From positions 923,130-987,129 of the forward strand of contig NZ_JACVOR010000001.1 of assembly GCF_018882295.1 (NCBI RefSeq): DNA of 64,000 nucleotides, given 5' to 3'. A model generated the notes under the pieces. That model worked only from the letters and a program-made list of their open reading frames with translations, searched no databases and was not told the origin of the DNA. Shown piece by piece: positions 30,266 to 37,688 of this stretch. The number at the start of each line of letters is the position of its first letter. The stretch's first letter is position 1. This stretch comes from Polynucleobacter sp. 80A-SIGWE. Lineage in GTDB: Bacteria > Pseudomonadota > Gammaproteobacteria > Burkholderiales > Burkholderiaceae. The position numbers and the translations under genes are program-made.

Positions 30266-31525
30266 TTAATTACTCTGTGCCTCATAGGCCCCTTCCGCAA
30301 GGCCAATAATCTTCTCTAGATAATCAGCCGTTGTACATTCAGTCATAAAGCCTCTGACGCCTAAATTGATTCTAGGAATTGCTCGTTTGATCTGTGTTTC
30401 TAGATTATTGGCATTCTTACCAACTTGAAACTGGTAGGTCATTTTTTCCAGGATCACCCCTCCAGCCTTTTTTAGCTCGTACTTATGAGTATCAAATCGA
30501 CCTTTGGCTTGATTCGTAATTCCGTAGCCAACATATAGTTGTTCGTTTAGTTTGATTTTGAGGATGTAGAAGATGCCCGGTTTTGAGCCATCAAAACCGC
30601 CATCTTTAAATGGGTTGCTATGTTTTCGAAGGCCTCCTAAAGTCGTCCATCGAAAGTCCTTTCCATCGGTGACTTCAAAGTATTGATGACCTTGCCGTTT
30701 TTCATTATTGCCGGTGAAGATAAGGCTAATTTCTTTTGCAAATTGCGCGGCACTTTGGCATTGCTCTTCTATCGTTGCAACAGCAAAAGGATTAATTTGC
30801 TCTTCCAGTCTATTGAGTGTTGACCATCTAAATTTGATCCCGTCCGTAAGCTCAAATCTTCTCTTATTGCTTTTACCTTCATTAATCTTTCCTGTAAAAG
30901 TCAGACCCATGGCTTTTGCAAGGCTGGTAGCTTGATTAACTTGATCAGTTAGACTGCGCAGGGTAAATGGACTCTTGCCTTCTTTAAGATGTTCTTTGCT
31001 AATCCATTTAGTGTCTACGCCATCTGATACTGCATACTTGCGCGAATTTTTGATTAGCTTACTTTCCCCCGTGAGCTGTAGACCAAGCTTTTTGGCGTAC
31101 TCTTTAGCTTCCGTTAGTTGCTGAACTAGTGTCGCAACGGTAAAAGAATTTTTTCCTGCTCTAAGATTGCCTAGGGCGCTCCACCTAGATTCTTCGCCAT
31201 TGGAAATTTCAAACTTTCGGGCGTTGCCAGCTAGATGGTTATGTTTTCCGGTAAAGGAGAGGCCCATATTTTGGGCAATTTTGGCTACTTCAATAATCTG
31301 TTGATCTAATGTAGAGCGGTTGAAATGATTTGTGATCTTTTTAAGATCGCCCAAGGTGCGCCATTTATATTCCGTACCATTGGTGATTTCAAAATACCAT
31401 GCATCACCACGTTTTTCATATTTGCCAGTAGCGCCAATACCAAGGCGAGAGGCTACTTCTTTTGCCTCTGCAGCAATTTCATTAATTGGTCTTGGTTTGC
31501 CCATGCTTAATACTAAAACACCCAT
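30266..31525 (-). CDS. Five-repeat protein with C-terminal GIY-YIG-like nuclease domain
   Basis: A protein of 419 residues. Five imperfect repeats of about 60 residues span roughly 15-312, each with the pattern GLxFTGK, FEhTDG, RWxTLxxL, NPFxxxT. The C-terminal part (about 316-415) reads IFYILKI, LYVGYGI, GRFDTHK and LETQIKR. This matches the order of GIY-YIG nuclease elements: paired aromatic strands, a catalytic Arg and a catalytic Glu. The repeats probably bind nucleic acid, and the nuclease end could cut it. A second possible start, at ATG 31504, would remove seven residues. It is divergent from another GIY-YIG-type gene. A homing-endonuclease-like or defence nuclease role is inference. 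Confidence 0.65.
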   Translation of the reverse strand: MGVLVLSMGKPRPINEIAAEAKEVASRLGIGATGKYEKRGDAWYFEITNGTEYKWRTLGDLKKITNHFNRSTLDQQIIEVAKIAQNMGLSFTGKHNHLAGNARKFEISNGEESRWSALGNLRAGKNSFTVATLVQQLTEAKEYAKKLGLQLTGESKLIKNSRKYAVSDGVDTKWISKEHLKEGKSPFTLRSLTDQVNQATSLAKAMGLTFTGKINEGKSNKRRFELTDGIKFRWSTLNRLEEQINPFAVATIEEQCQSAAQFAKEISLIFTGNNEKRQGHQYFEVTDGKDFRWTTLGGLRKHSNPFKDGGFDGSKPGIFYILKIKLNEQLYVGYGITNQAKGRFDTHKYELKKAGGVILEKMTYQFQVGKNANNLETQIKRAIPRINLGVRGFMTECTTADYLEKIIGLAEGAYEAQSN

Positions 31526-31606
31526 TGGAAAAGATTGAAGTGTTGCTTAAAGTAACGCTTAATATAGAGGTATGGCTAGCATTTTTAACTTCGTAGGGAT
31601 TGTGTA

Positions 31607-32503
31607 ATGAAACCTGGCTACATCTACGTGCTCACTCATCCATCCGATCCTAAGCTATACAAAGTGGGGGTGACGATACGCGAGCCTAAGGTGAGACTTA
31701 CTCAACACAATAGTGATTTCACCAAAGCTGCTGGACGCATTGTTAAAGAAACAGGGAAAGAGTGGCAATTAAAAGAGTTTCACCCTGTAGAAGATCCCTA
31801 TTGGGCTGAGAAAGCATTCTGGAGTCAAATTCCTCAATCAGCCATTCCCTATAGAAGCGGCGTTGAGGTAGAAATAATGTCTTGGGAAGAGGTTTGCGTT
31901 GGAATTGCAGCAGCTAAAGACGCCGGAATGCGGCCAAAATCTTCAGCTATTTCCACATATCAGACCGCCTACAACGTTTCGGTTAAAAAACGTTTAGTAG
32001 GGCGGGATATTACTCTTTTGGGTGATGTCAAAAGTATCGTCAGTGGCAGAAATGATTTCCAATGCAGCAATGGCCATCAGTGGCGTACGCGACCTAAGTT
32101 AGTGATGGAGGGGGAGGGCTGCCCCGAGTGCGGTATGGGCACAAGAACTCCAGAAGAGATGATGGAGATAGCAAACGCCGGAGTCGTTTGCCTATTAACT
32201 CATCCCGATAAACCTGGTTACGTCAGGATAGGCATTCGGCGTGGCACATTAAATCAAATATCAAAAGACTATCCCTGGGGTGAGTGGGAGATTCATCGGC
32301 ATAGAAACGTTGAGGAATTGGCTTTAGCCGAATCCCTTATTTGGGAATTATTGGGCAAGTCATTACCCCATAATCGCGAGCCAATAAAAATCGAGTTAGC
32401 TGATGCCGAGGAGGCTATGCGCTCATTAATTTACGCATTACAAGAGGAGATTGCATTTGAAGATGGCAGGGTTAGACCACCACTTTTCATCAGAGGAGGT
32501 TGA
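31607..32503 (+). CDS. Duplicated GIY-YIG-like domain protein with zinc ribbon
   Basis: A protein of 298 residues. The N-terminus GYIYVLTHPSDPKLYKVGVT and later RLTQHN match the T5orf172/MUG113 branch of the GIY-YIG superfamily. In the middle, CSNGHQW and GCPECG form a four-ligand zinc ribbon of the kind found beside DNA-binding nuclease modules. A second domain, VVCLLTHPDKPGYVRIGI with LAESLIWELLG, looks like a degenerate copy of the first. It is divergent from the repeat/GIY-YIG gene across 81 bp, and it ends 1 bp from the convergent outer-membrane gene. Nuclease activity is plausible but the catalytic set is not fully clear. Confidence 0.65.
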   Translation: MKPGYIYVLTHPSDPKLYKVGVTIREPKVRLTQHNSDFTKAAGRIVKETGKEWQLKEFHPVEDPYWAEKAFWSQIPQSAIPYRSGVEVEIMSWEEVCVGIAAAKDAGMRPKSSAISTYQTAYNVSVKKRLVGRDITLLGDVKSIVSGRNDFQCSNGHQWRTRPKLVMEGEGCPECGMGTRTPEEMMEIANAGVVCLLTHPDKPGYVRIGIRRGTLNQISKDYPWGEWEIHRHRNVEELALAESLIWELLGKSLPHNREPIKIELADAEEAMRSLIYALQEEIAFEDGRVRPPLFIRGG

Positions 32504-32504
32504 T

Positions 32505-33401
32505 CTAAAACTCTTTCATAAACCGCAATGTGAATACACGAGTTTGCATCAGCCCATTTTGTATCCCCATATCTCTTCCATACTGTAAAGAAAATCTACC
32601 AACATCAGTATGTATTAGGCTGCTGAGCATAAAGCGCTGAGTGTTGATGACATTATTTTGGTAGACATTATTGATGGTAGTAGCGCCACCGGCTACGTAG
32701 TAGTACTGGGCAGATACCGTAAAGATTTGATTGATCTTATAAATCGGACCAACCTGTGTGGTGGTTACCGGTTTTTGATTTAAAGCAACATTGGTCGATG
32801 AAAGGCATGCGACCGAGCATTGACTGTTGCCACCATAGAACATCGTGTCGATTGCAAACATACCATCAAGATTGCCGATGATGGGTTGCTGATAGCCTGC
32901 TTGGATAGCAGTGGTGTAGCGATTGCCTCCCATATTGAAGGGCTGCATACTCGAGTATCCCCCTGTAGGTATCGTGAGATATGCCGCTAGTCCTAAATAA
33001 GTGCGAGTTTCACGATTGGAGTAAGGCCAAATTGCTGTTGCTAAAGCAATATCTCCAATACCGGTATCCGAAGGAGTTCCCGATAAAGAGCCTGCAGGTT
33101 TAACGCTTCCATAAGGTATCTGTATGTATGAGGCAGCAGGAAGATTGGCTAGCGTATAGGTGCCAATAAATTTTGGAATAACGCTTTGGGCATCAACTAC
33201 AGGGCTGGCAAAGGGACTAGCAGAAACTACAGCTCCATTCTTATAAAAAGTGGTGTTTTCAGTGTTGTAGTAGGTTATCTGCGCATAGCGCTTATCCGGC
33301 AGTGGTGCCACGATGTCGTTAGGTTGTAAGTCAATTCCCCAACCCACTAATGGGTAGAGGAGAAAGTAACAACAGTAAGATTTTTTTAAAAAATGCCTCA
33401 T
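32505..33401 (-). CDS. Outer-membrane protein, phenol-degradation MetA-pathway (Phenol_MetA_deg) type
   Basis: A protein of 298 residues with an N-terminal signal peptide (MRHFLKKSYCCYFLLYPLVGWG). ATG 33401 is preferred to 33422 because the signal begins there. The body has alternating amphipathic beta strands with motifs typical of this barrel family (DTGIGDIALATAIWPYS, YLGLAAYLTIPTGGY), and it ends in Phe, as many outer-membrane barrels do. The family is associated with uptake of hydrophobic or aromatic compounds, but few members have been tested. It is divergent from the histidine kinase gene. Its link to the adhesin cluster is unclear. Confidence 0.75.
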   Translation of the reverse strand: MRHFLKKSYCCYFLLYPLVGWGIDLQPNDIVAPLPDKRYAQITYYNTENTTFYKNGAVVSASPFASPVVDAQSVIPKFIGTYTLANLPAASYIQIPYGSVKPAGSLSGTPSDTGIGDIALATAIWPYSNRETRTYLGLAAYLTIPTGGYSSMQPFNMGGNRYTTAIQAGYQQPIIGNLDGMFAIDTMFYGGNSQCSVACLSSTNVALNQKPVTTTQVGPIYKINQIFTVSAQYYYVAGGATTINNVYQNNVINTQRFMLSSLIHTDVGRFSLQYGRDMGIQNGLMQTRVFTLRFMKEF

Positions 33402-33472
33402 TAATTCTGGTGGGCTTGCCATGGGAAATGCGTATTTTATGTGGATTCTTGGACAAAAAACATTTTTTGCAT

Positions 33473-33496
33473 AAATCCCTTATTAAGGGATTTTTT
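33473..33496 (+). terminator. Hairpin with T-run just upstream of the kinase gene
   Basis: AAATCCCT and AGGGATTT form an 8-bp stem with a 5-nt loop, running into six T bases. It sits 15 bp before the kinase start, so it looks like a leader terminator or attenuator for that gene rather than the end of an upstream plus-strand gene. The neighbour to the left is on the minus strand. Confidence 0.5.
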
Positions 33497-33510
33497 AGAA
33501 AAGTAGTAGG

Positions 33511-34953
33511 ATGGCGAACATGCAATATGCGAATGAAGCCCTTTTTTTAGTTTTTTCCCTCGTGTTGGCCGGGCTGTTTGTTTCATCTTTTCCCTATTTT
33601 AGAGGCCGCATCTCCAGTAAGTTAAATACTTATTGGCTCATTGCATTAGGTCTCAATATAGTAACTTTTCTGTTTTTTGCATCTGCCTCCACGGTGCATC
33701 CAGTTCTGCTTACATTTGCAAATACATTTTTCCTTGGAGCATATTTTTTTCTAGCAATATTTTGTCGCGCATTAAGCGATAAACCTGTTAAATGGCTGGT
33801 AATGCTTTCGCCATTCGTTTTGCTGGTCTTTGGATTGGCATTTGAGTATTTGAGATGGTTTGGAACATTTCAAGGGAGGGTATTGCTTGTCATTCTCTCT
33901 TTAATGGCTTGCATAGTATTAGTTTTAGTTGAGTTGATTTCAATTAAATGGCGCAGCGCTAGGGTTCAGGTTAATTTTTTAATATTTACATTTGCCGCAG
34001 AATTAGTGCTGGGTGTGGTGCGTTTGTGGATGATCCTATTTAATACATCTACGTCTGTGTCCACTCTCTATTCTGAGCCACTGATAAGTACTTTGGTTAG
34101 ATGGTTTGCCGTTGGATTTACGGTGCTTTCTTATATATCCATCAACGGGATCATGGCTGAAAGACTGATTAAAGAGAGTGACGATAGTCGTGAAGATAGT
34201 ATTCGAGTAAGCAAATTACTTGCTGAGCGAGATGCCTTAATTGCCAATTTATTAAAAAATAATAAATCTGCCGCTGCTGGTGCTTTATCGGCATCAATTG
34301 CCCACGAACTGAATCAACCTCTAGGCGCTTCTTTACTCAATATTCAATTTTTGAAAATGGTTCATGAATCAGGAAGGCTCACCCCTGAGCTGCTAGAGCA
34401 ATTAATCAATCAATTGGAAAAGGATGCGAAACGCTCTGGAAATATTATTCGCTCGCTGCAATCTGTTTTTGCTAAGAGCTCGGCTGACTTTGAGGAGTTT
34501 TCAGTTGAGGAGGTAATTGAATCTGCCTTAGCAATTTATAAGCTAGATTTAATGGATAGGGGTATTACTTTTGAGAAGTCCCTAAACATACCCATCAAAA
34601 TCTATGGCCATAAAGGTCAGTTTCTTCAGGTCTTACTTAACCTAATCAACAATTCCATCCAAGCGCTATCGCACATCAATGCAGAAAATAAGACCTTAGG
34701 TATCAACGCTTCTTTGCAGGGTAATTTTGGTGTCGTTGAAGTTTTTGATAACGGACCTGGAATATCCAAAGAGCATCAAGCGCACCTATTCAATCTCTTG
34801 GTCAGCGATAAAGAGAAGGGCATGGGCCTGGGTTTATGGCTGTGCTCTCAAATCTTGGATAATTTTCATGGAAAAATATCCTATGAGGATGCGCCGGGTG
34901 GTGGAGCGAAATTTATACTGAGTTTGCCTGTTACCCCCCCCCAGCGGACTTGA
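33511..34953 (+). CDS. Membrane sensor histidine kinase (480 aa)
   Basis: Inner-membrane sensor. About seven hydrophobic helices fill residues 8-210 with no large periplasmic domain, then a short coiled region (215-255). The dimerisation/phosphoacceptor box SIAHELNQPLG has His at about 265. The ATPase domain shows the N box NLINNSIQAL, VFDNGPGIS and the GMGLGLWLC G box. It probably phosphorylates the response regulator encoded 113 bp downstream. The few bases after the last domain contain a run of nine C (34934-34942). ATG 33511 follows GTAGG closely; ATG 33520 is an alternative. The signal sensed is unknown. Confidence 0.92.
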   Translation: MANMQYANEALFLVFSLVLAGLFVSSFPYFRGRISSKLNTYWLIALGLNIVTFLFFASASTVHPVLLTFANTFFLGAYFFLAIFCRALSDKPVKWLVMLSPFVLLVFGLAFEYLRWFGTFQGRVLLVILSLMACIVLVLVELISIKWRSARVQVNFLIFTFAAELVLGVVRLWMILFNTSTSVSTLYSEPLISTLVRWFAVGFTVLSYISINGIMAERLIKESDDSREDSIRVSKLLAERDALIANLLKNNKSAAAGALSASIAHELNQPLGASLLNIQFLKMVHESGRLTPELLEQLINQLEKDAKRSGNIIRSLQSVFAKSSADFEEFSVEEVIESALAIYKLDLMDRGITFEKSLNIPIKIYGHKGQFLQVLLNLINNSIQALSHINAENKTLGINASLQGNFGVVEVFDNGPGISKEHQAHLFNLLVSDKEKGMGLGLWLCSQILDNFHGKISYEDAPGGGAKFILSLPVTPPQRT

Positions 34954-34976
34954 TTCTTTGAGAGCATAGGTAATCC

Positions 34977-34994
34977 TCCTATCGTAGGATATGG
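34977..34994 (+). promoter_or_regulatory. Palindrome with TAGGAT motif upstream of the response regulator
   Basis: TCCTA-TCG-TAGGA (34977-34989) is an exact inverted repeat with a 3-base centre, in the 113-bp gap before the regulator gene. Its right arm continues as TAGGATATGG, which resembles the TAGGATTTTC copies before tpsB. It is a candidate binding site for the LuxR-type regulator. Confidence 0.4.
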
Positions 34995-35066
34995 ATATCT
35001 AGTAGATTTGTCATAATGGCTCTCGCAATATTTACTACATATATATAAGGTCATCTGACTGAAGTC

Positions 35067-35693
35067 ATGCCAAATACAGTAACAACGCCTTGCGCTCATC
35101 AGCACATCTTCTTGATAGATGATGATGTTTCTATGCGCGAGACTTTGAGTGGGTTACTTGGGTTTATGGGCTACCAGGTTAAGGCCTACACCTCAGCCTT
35201 AGAGTTTTTAAAAACTTCAATCAATGTTGCTCCAGCTCTCATCATTACCGATATGCGTATGCCCGATATGTCTGGGGTAGAGCTTCAGGCGGAGCTGGCA
35301 AAGCGTGGACGTCAGATCCCGATTGTCTTTATTAGTGGTGAAAGTACCATTCAGCAATCCATATCAGCAATGAAGCAGGGGGCAATCGAGTTCTTAATCA
35401 AGCCTTTTGAGCGGGATCAGCTATTAGAGGCTGTTGTGCGGGGTTTAAATCAAGATGCCGTCAATATGCGTAGCTATATAGAGCAATCTGCTTTAGAGGA
35501 GAATCTCAAGAACCTCGCACCTCGCGAGCGTGAAGTCTTCGAATTGCTCGCCCTGGGATTTAACAATGCTGAGATCCAAGAAAAACTTCAAATTTCATTG
35601 CCAACCACTAAGCAATATAAGTCTGAAGTGATGCGTAAACTCAATTTGCGTTCATTGGCACAGCTCATCGCCCTAAAGAATGCCGGCAAATAG
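35067..35693 (+). CDS. Response regulator, receiver plus LuxR-type HTH (208 aa)
   Basis: The receiver domain is at about residues 10-125, with acidic pocket DDD near the start, phosphoacceptor Asp at about 62 in ITDMRMPDMSG, and the conserved Lys in FLIKPF. The LuxR/FixJ-type DNA-binding domain is at about 148-205 (LAPREREVFELLALGFNNAEI, then the recognition helix). It is cytoplasmic and probably activates transcription when phosphorylated by the neighbouring kinase. Its position directly before tpsB and tpsA suggests it controls the adhesin system. Its TAG stop codon is the first three bases of one TAGGATTTTC motif copy. Confidence 0.93.
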   Translation: MPNTVTTPCAHQHIFLIDDDVSMRETLSGLLGFMGYQVKAYTSALEFLKTSINVAPALIITDMRMPDMSGVELQAELAKRGRQIPIVFISGESTIQQSISAMKQGAIEFLIKPFERDQLLEAVVRGLNQDAVNMRSYIEQSALEENLKNLAPREREVFELLALGFNNAEIQEKLQISLPTTKQYKSEVMRKLNLRSLAQLIALKNAGK

Positions 35694-35746
35694 GATTTTC
35701 TATTGACATATTAGCTACATGGCTAACATGCTTTCGTAGGATTTTC
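35691..35746 (+). promoter_or_regulatory. Two exact TAGGATTTTC direct repeats upstream of tpsB
   Basis: TAGGATTTTC occurs at 35691-35700 and 35737-35746, 46 bp apart, in the 104-bp gap before tpsB. A partial palindrome, TTAGCTACATGGCTAA, lies between them at 35711-35726. Related copies lie upstream of the regulator gene (34985) and upstream of tpsA (37628). The spacing and placement suggest regulator operators. Confidence 0.45.
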
Positions 35747-35797
35747 ATAAAGTACTTTTAGCGTTTTAATGTCAGCTCAAATATTAGAGATGACACG

Positions 35798-37573
35798 ATG
35801 CGCAGCCAAACACGCCAATTTAGAAAGTTAACTACAAATGCTTCATATGGCGTGCCTCCATCTGCACGTACGATATTGGCTCTGGTTACTGGTGCCGTAG
35901 TTTTTGGTTATGGCTCATCGGCATTTGCCCAAGCGGGTCCTGACGCTGGCGCCTTGCAGCAGCAGTTGCAGCATGAGGCTGATATGGATCGACCGGTTGT
36001 AAGGCCAGAGCAGCTAGTCAAGCCTAGACAGCAACCTAGCCGTCCAAAATCTGGCGCTAAAGCAATTGAAGTAAGTAGCTTCAAAGTGACAGGCATTACG
36101 CTGATCACAGAAGCGCAGGCTCAGGAGGTATTAAAGCCTTATACCAATCGTCAGCTCACACTCGATCAAATTAAAGAAGCAGGTACAGCGGTAACGAATC
36201 TATACACACAAATGGGCCGTGTGGCTCAGGCCGTAATTCCCCCGCAAGATGTTGTTAATGGTGTGATCACCATCAAGATCATTGAGGGTAAGGTTGGCAA
36301 TGTCATTATTGAGTTGGATAAAGAGGCTCCTAGCCGCCTGAAATCTTCCGTGATTCAGAAATTCATCACCAGCAATAATGCTCCTGGTGATTTTATTGAT
36401 TTGAAGGGCTTAGAGCGTAGCTTAGCCATTCTCAATGAAACTCCTGGCAACCAAGTTAACGGTGAGTTGGCTCAAGGTGATAAGGAAGAGACCAGTAATA
36501 TTCAAGTGAACGCCAAAGACACTGGTTTATTTGCAGGTAGGGTAGATCTATCAAACTATGGTGCAGCTAATACTGGCCCAGCACAAGCAGTTGCGAGTTT
36601 AAGTTTGAACAACCCCAGTGGTTATGGCGATCAAGCGACATTGGATGTGATTGGTTCACAAGGTTCTGTATTTGGCCAATTCAAATACGGATTGCCAGTT
36701 GGGTATGACGGCTGGAGAGTATCTGCGGGCGCTAGTGTTTTGGATTACAAAAGCTTAAGTAGCTATAACCCACAGACGATCTCTCAAGGAACCGCGCAAA
36801 CTTACGGTATTTATTCCAACTATGCGCTAGAGCGTACTGCGCGATCGAATAAAAACATTACCGTTAACTTTGAGAATAAGAACTACAACAATCAAACGAA
36901 CGGTATTGAGAGTAGTAACTATCAAATTAATAACTTAACTGCTGGTATTAACGGCAGCAATTTCTTAGAAACGGCTTATATCAACTGGGGCGCTAGCGCT
37001 ACGCTAGGTTCTTTGTCGATTAATAACACCAACCAGGCTAATAACGACACACAAGGCGCTGCTACACAAGGCGGTTTTGGAAAGCTAAGCTTTAATGGCT
37101 CGATTAACCAACCATTGCCCATCAATAAAACCAATTTAGTGGCTTCTGTTTACGGTCAACTTGCTAATAAAAACCTTAATAGTGCCGAGCAGCTCTATTT
37201 GGGTGGTCCTTATGGTGTGCGCGCTTACCCGGTTGCCCAGGGCGGCGGTGCTCAAGGCGCAGTTGCATCCGTTGAGATCAATCACACCTTAGTTCAGGAT
37301 TTACAGGTGGGTGTATTTTTTGATGCCGGCCTGATTCAGCAATACATCACTACGTACAACAATTGGCAAGGCCAAACTAACGCAAACAATTCTTATTCTT
37401 TGTATGCGACCGGCTTGTCAGCGAAATACCAATACCAACGTGTGCAGTTGTCAGGCTCTTTGGCATGGCGTGTTGGTAACAATCCGCTCTACACACAAAG
37501 TGGGCAACAGTTAAATACAGACAATATGTATAGAACAGTACAGGGTTGGATCAAAGGCACGATCTTTTTCTAA
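35798..37573 (+). CDS. Two-partner secretion outer-membrane transporter (TpsB, ShlB/FhaC family)
   Basis: A protein of 591 residues that moves a TpsA exoprotein across the outer membrane. A long signal sequence probably ends at AFA-QAG (about residue 45). POTRA domains follow; the second is visible as a strand-helix pattern ending ITIKIIEGKVGNVIIE near 170. A 16-strand barrel fills the rest and ends in Phe (GTIFF). The conserved VRGY tip motif of the channel loop appears as VRAYP near residue 475, with Ala replacing Gly. It is the first gene of a tpsB-tpsA pair, with tpsA starting 115 bp downstream. The length is typical of the family. Confidence 0.93.
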   Translation: MRSQTRQFRKLTTNASYGVPPSARTILALVTGAVVFGYGSSAFAQAGPDAGALQQQLQHEADMDRPVVRPEQLVKPRQQPSRPKSGAKAIEVSSFKVTGITLITEAQAQEVLKPYTNRQLTLDQIKEAGTAVTNLYTQMGRVAQAVIPPQDVVNGVITIKIIEGKVGNVIIELDKEAPSRLKSSVIQKFITSNNAPGDFIDLKGLERSLAILNETPGNQVNGELAQGDKEETSNIQVNAKDTGLFAGRVDLSNYGAANTGPAQAVASLSLNNPSGYGDQATLDVIGSQGSVFGQFKYGLPVGYDGWRVSAGASVLDYKSLSSYNPQTISQGTAQTYGIYSNYALERTARSNKNITVNFENKNYNNQTNGIESSNYQINNLTAGINGSNFLETAYINWGASATLGSLSINNTNQANNDTQGAATQGGFGKLSFNGSINQPLPINKTNLVASVYGQLANKNLNSAEQLYLGGPYGVRAYPVAQGGGAQGAVASVEINHTLVQDLQVGVFFDAGLIQQYITTYNNWQGQTNANNSYSLYATGLSAKYQYQRVQLSGSLAWRVGNNPLYTQSGQQLNTDNMYRTVQGWIKGTIFF

Positions 37574-37627
37574 AGATTTAAAAATATTTGAAAAAAATCA
37601 CAAAAAATATAAAAACTCATACGATCG

Positions 37628-37668
37628 AAGGATTTTTAAGTTAGAGAAAATTCGTTAAATTCTCTAAC
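37628..37668 (+). promoter_or_regulatory. Inverted repeat and AAGGATTTTT motif between tpsB and tpsA
   Basis: GTTAGAGAA (37640-37648) and TTCTCTAAC (37660-37668) are an exact 9-bp inverted repeat with an 11-base centre. AAGGATTTTT (37628-37637) lies just upstream and resembles the motif found before tpsB. The hairpin has no T-run after it, so it may be an operator, an mRNA-stability element or an attenuator that sets the ratio of exoprotein to transporter. Confidence 0.45.
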
Positions 37669-37688
37669 ACTTAAGTGAAATACAAATT

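Noticed and set aside
35703..35729. TTGACA with TAACAT as a sigma-70 promoter for tpsB
   Set aside because: The 15-base spacing is too short for a confident call, and the site overlaps the candidate regulator motifs; a promoter is likely in this gap but not located.
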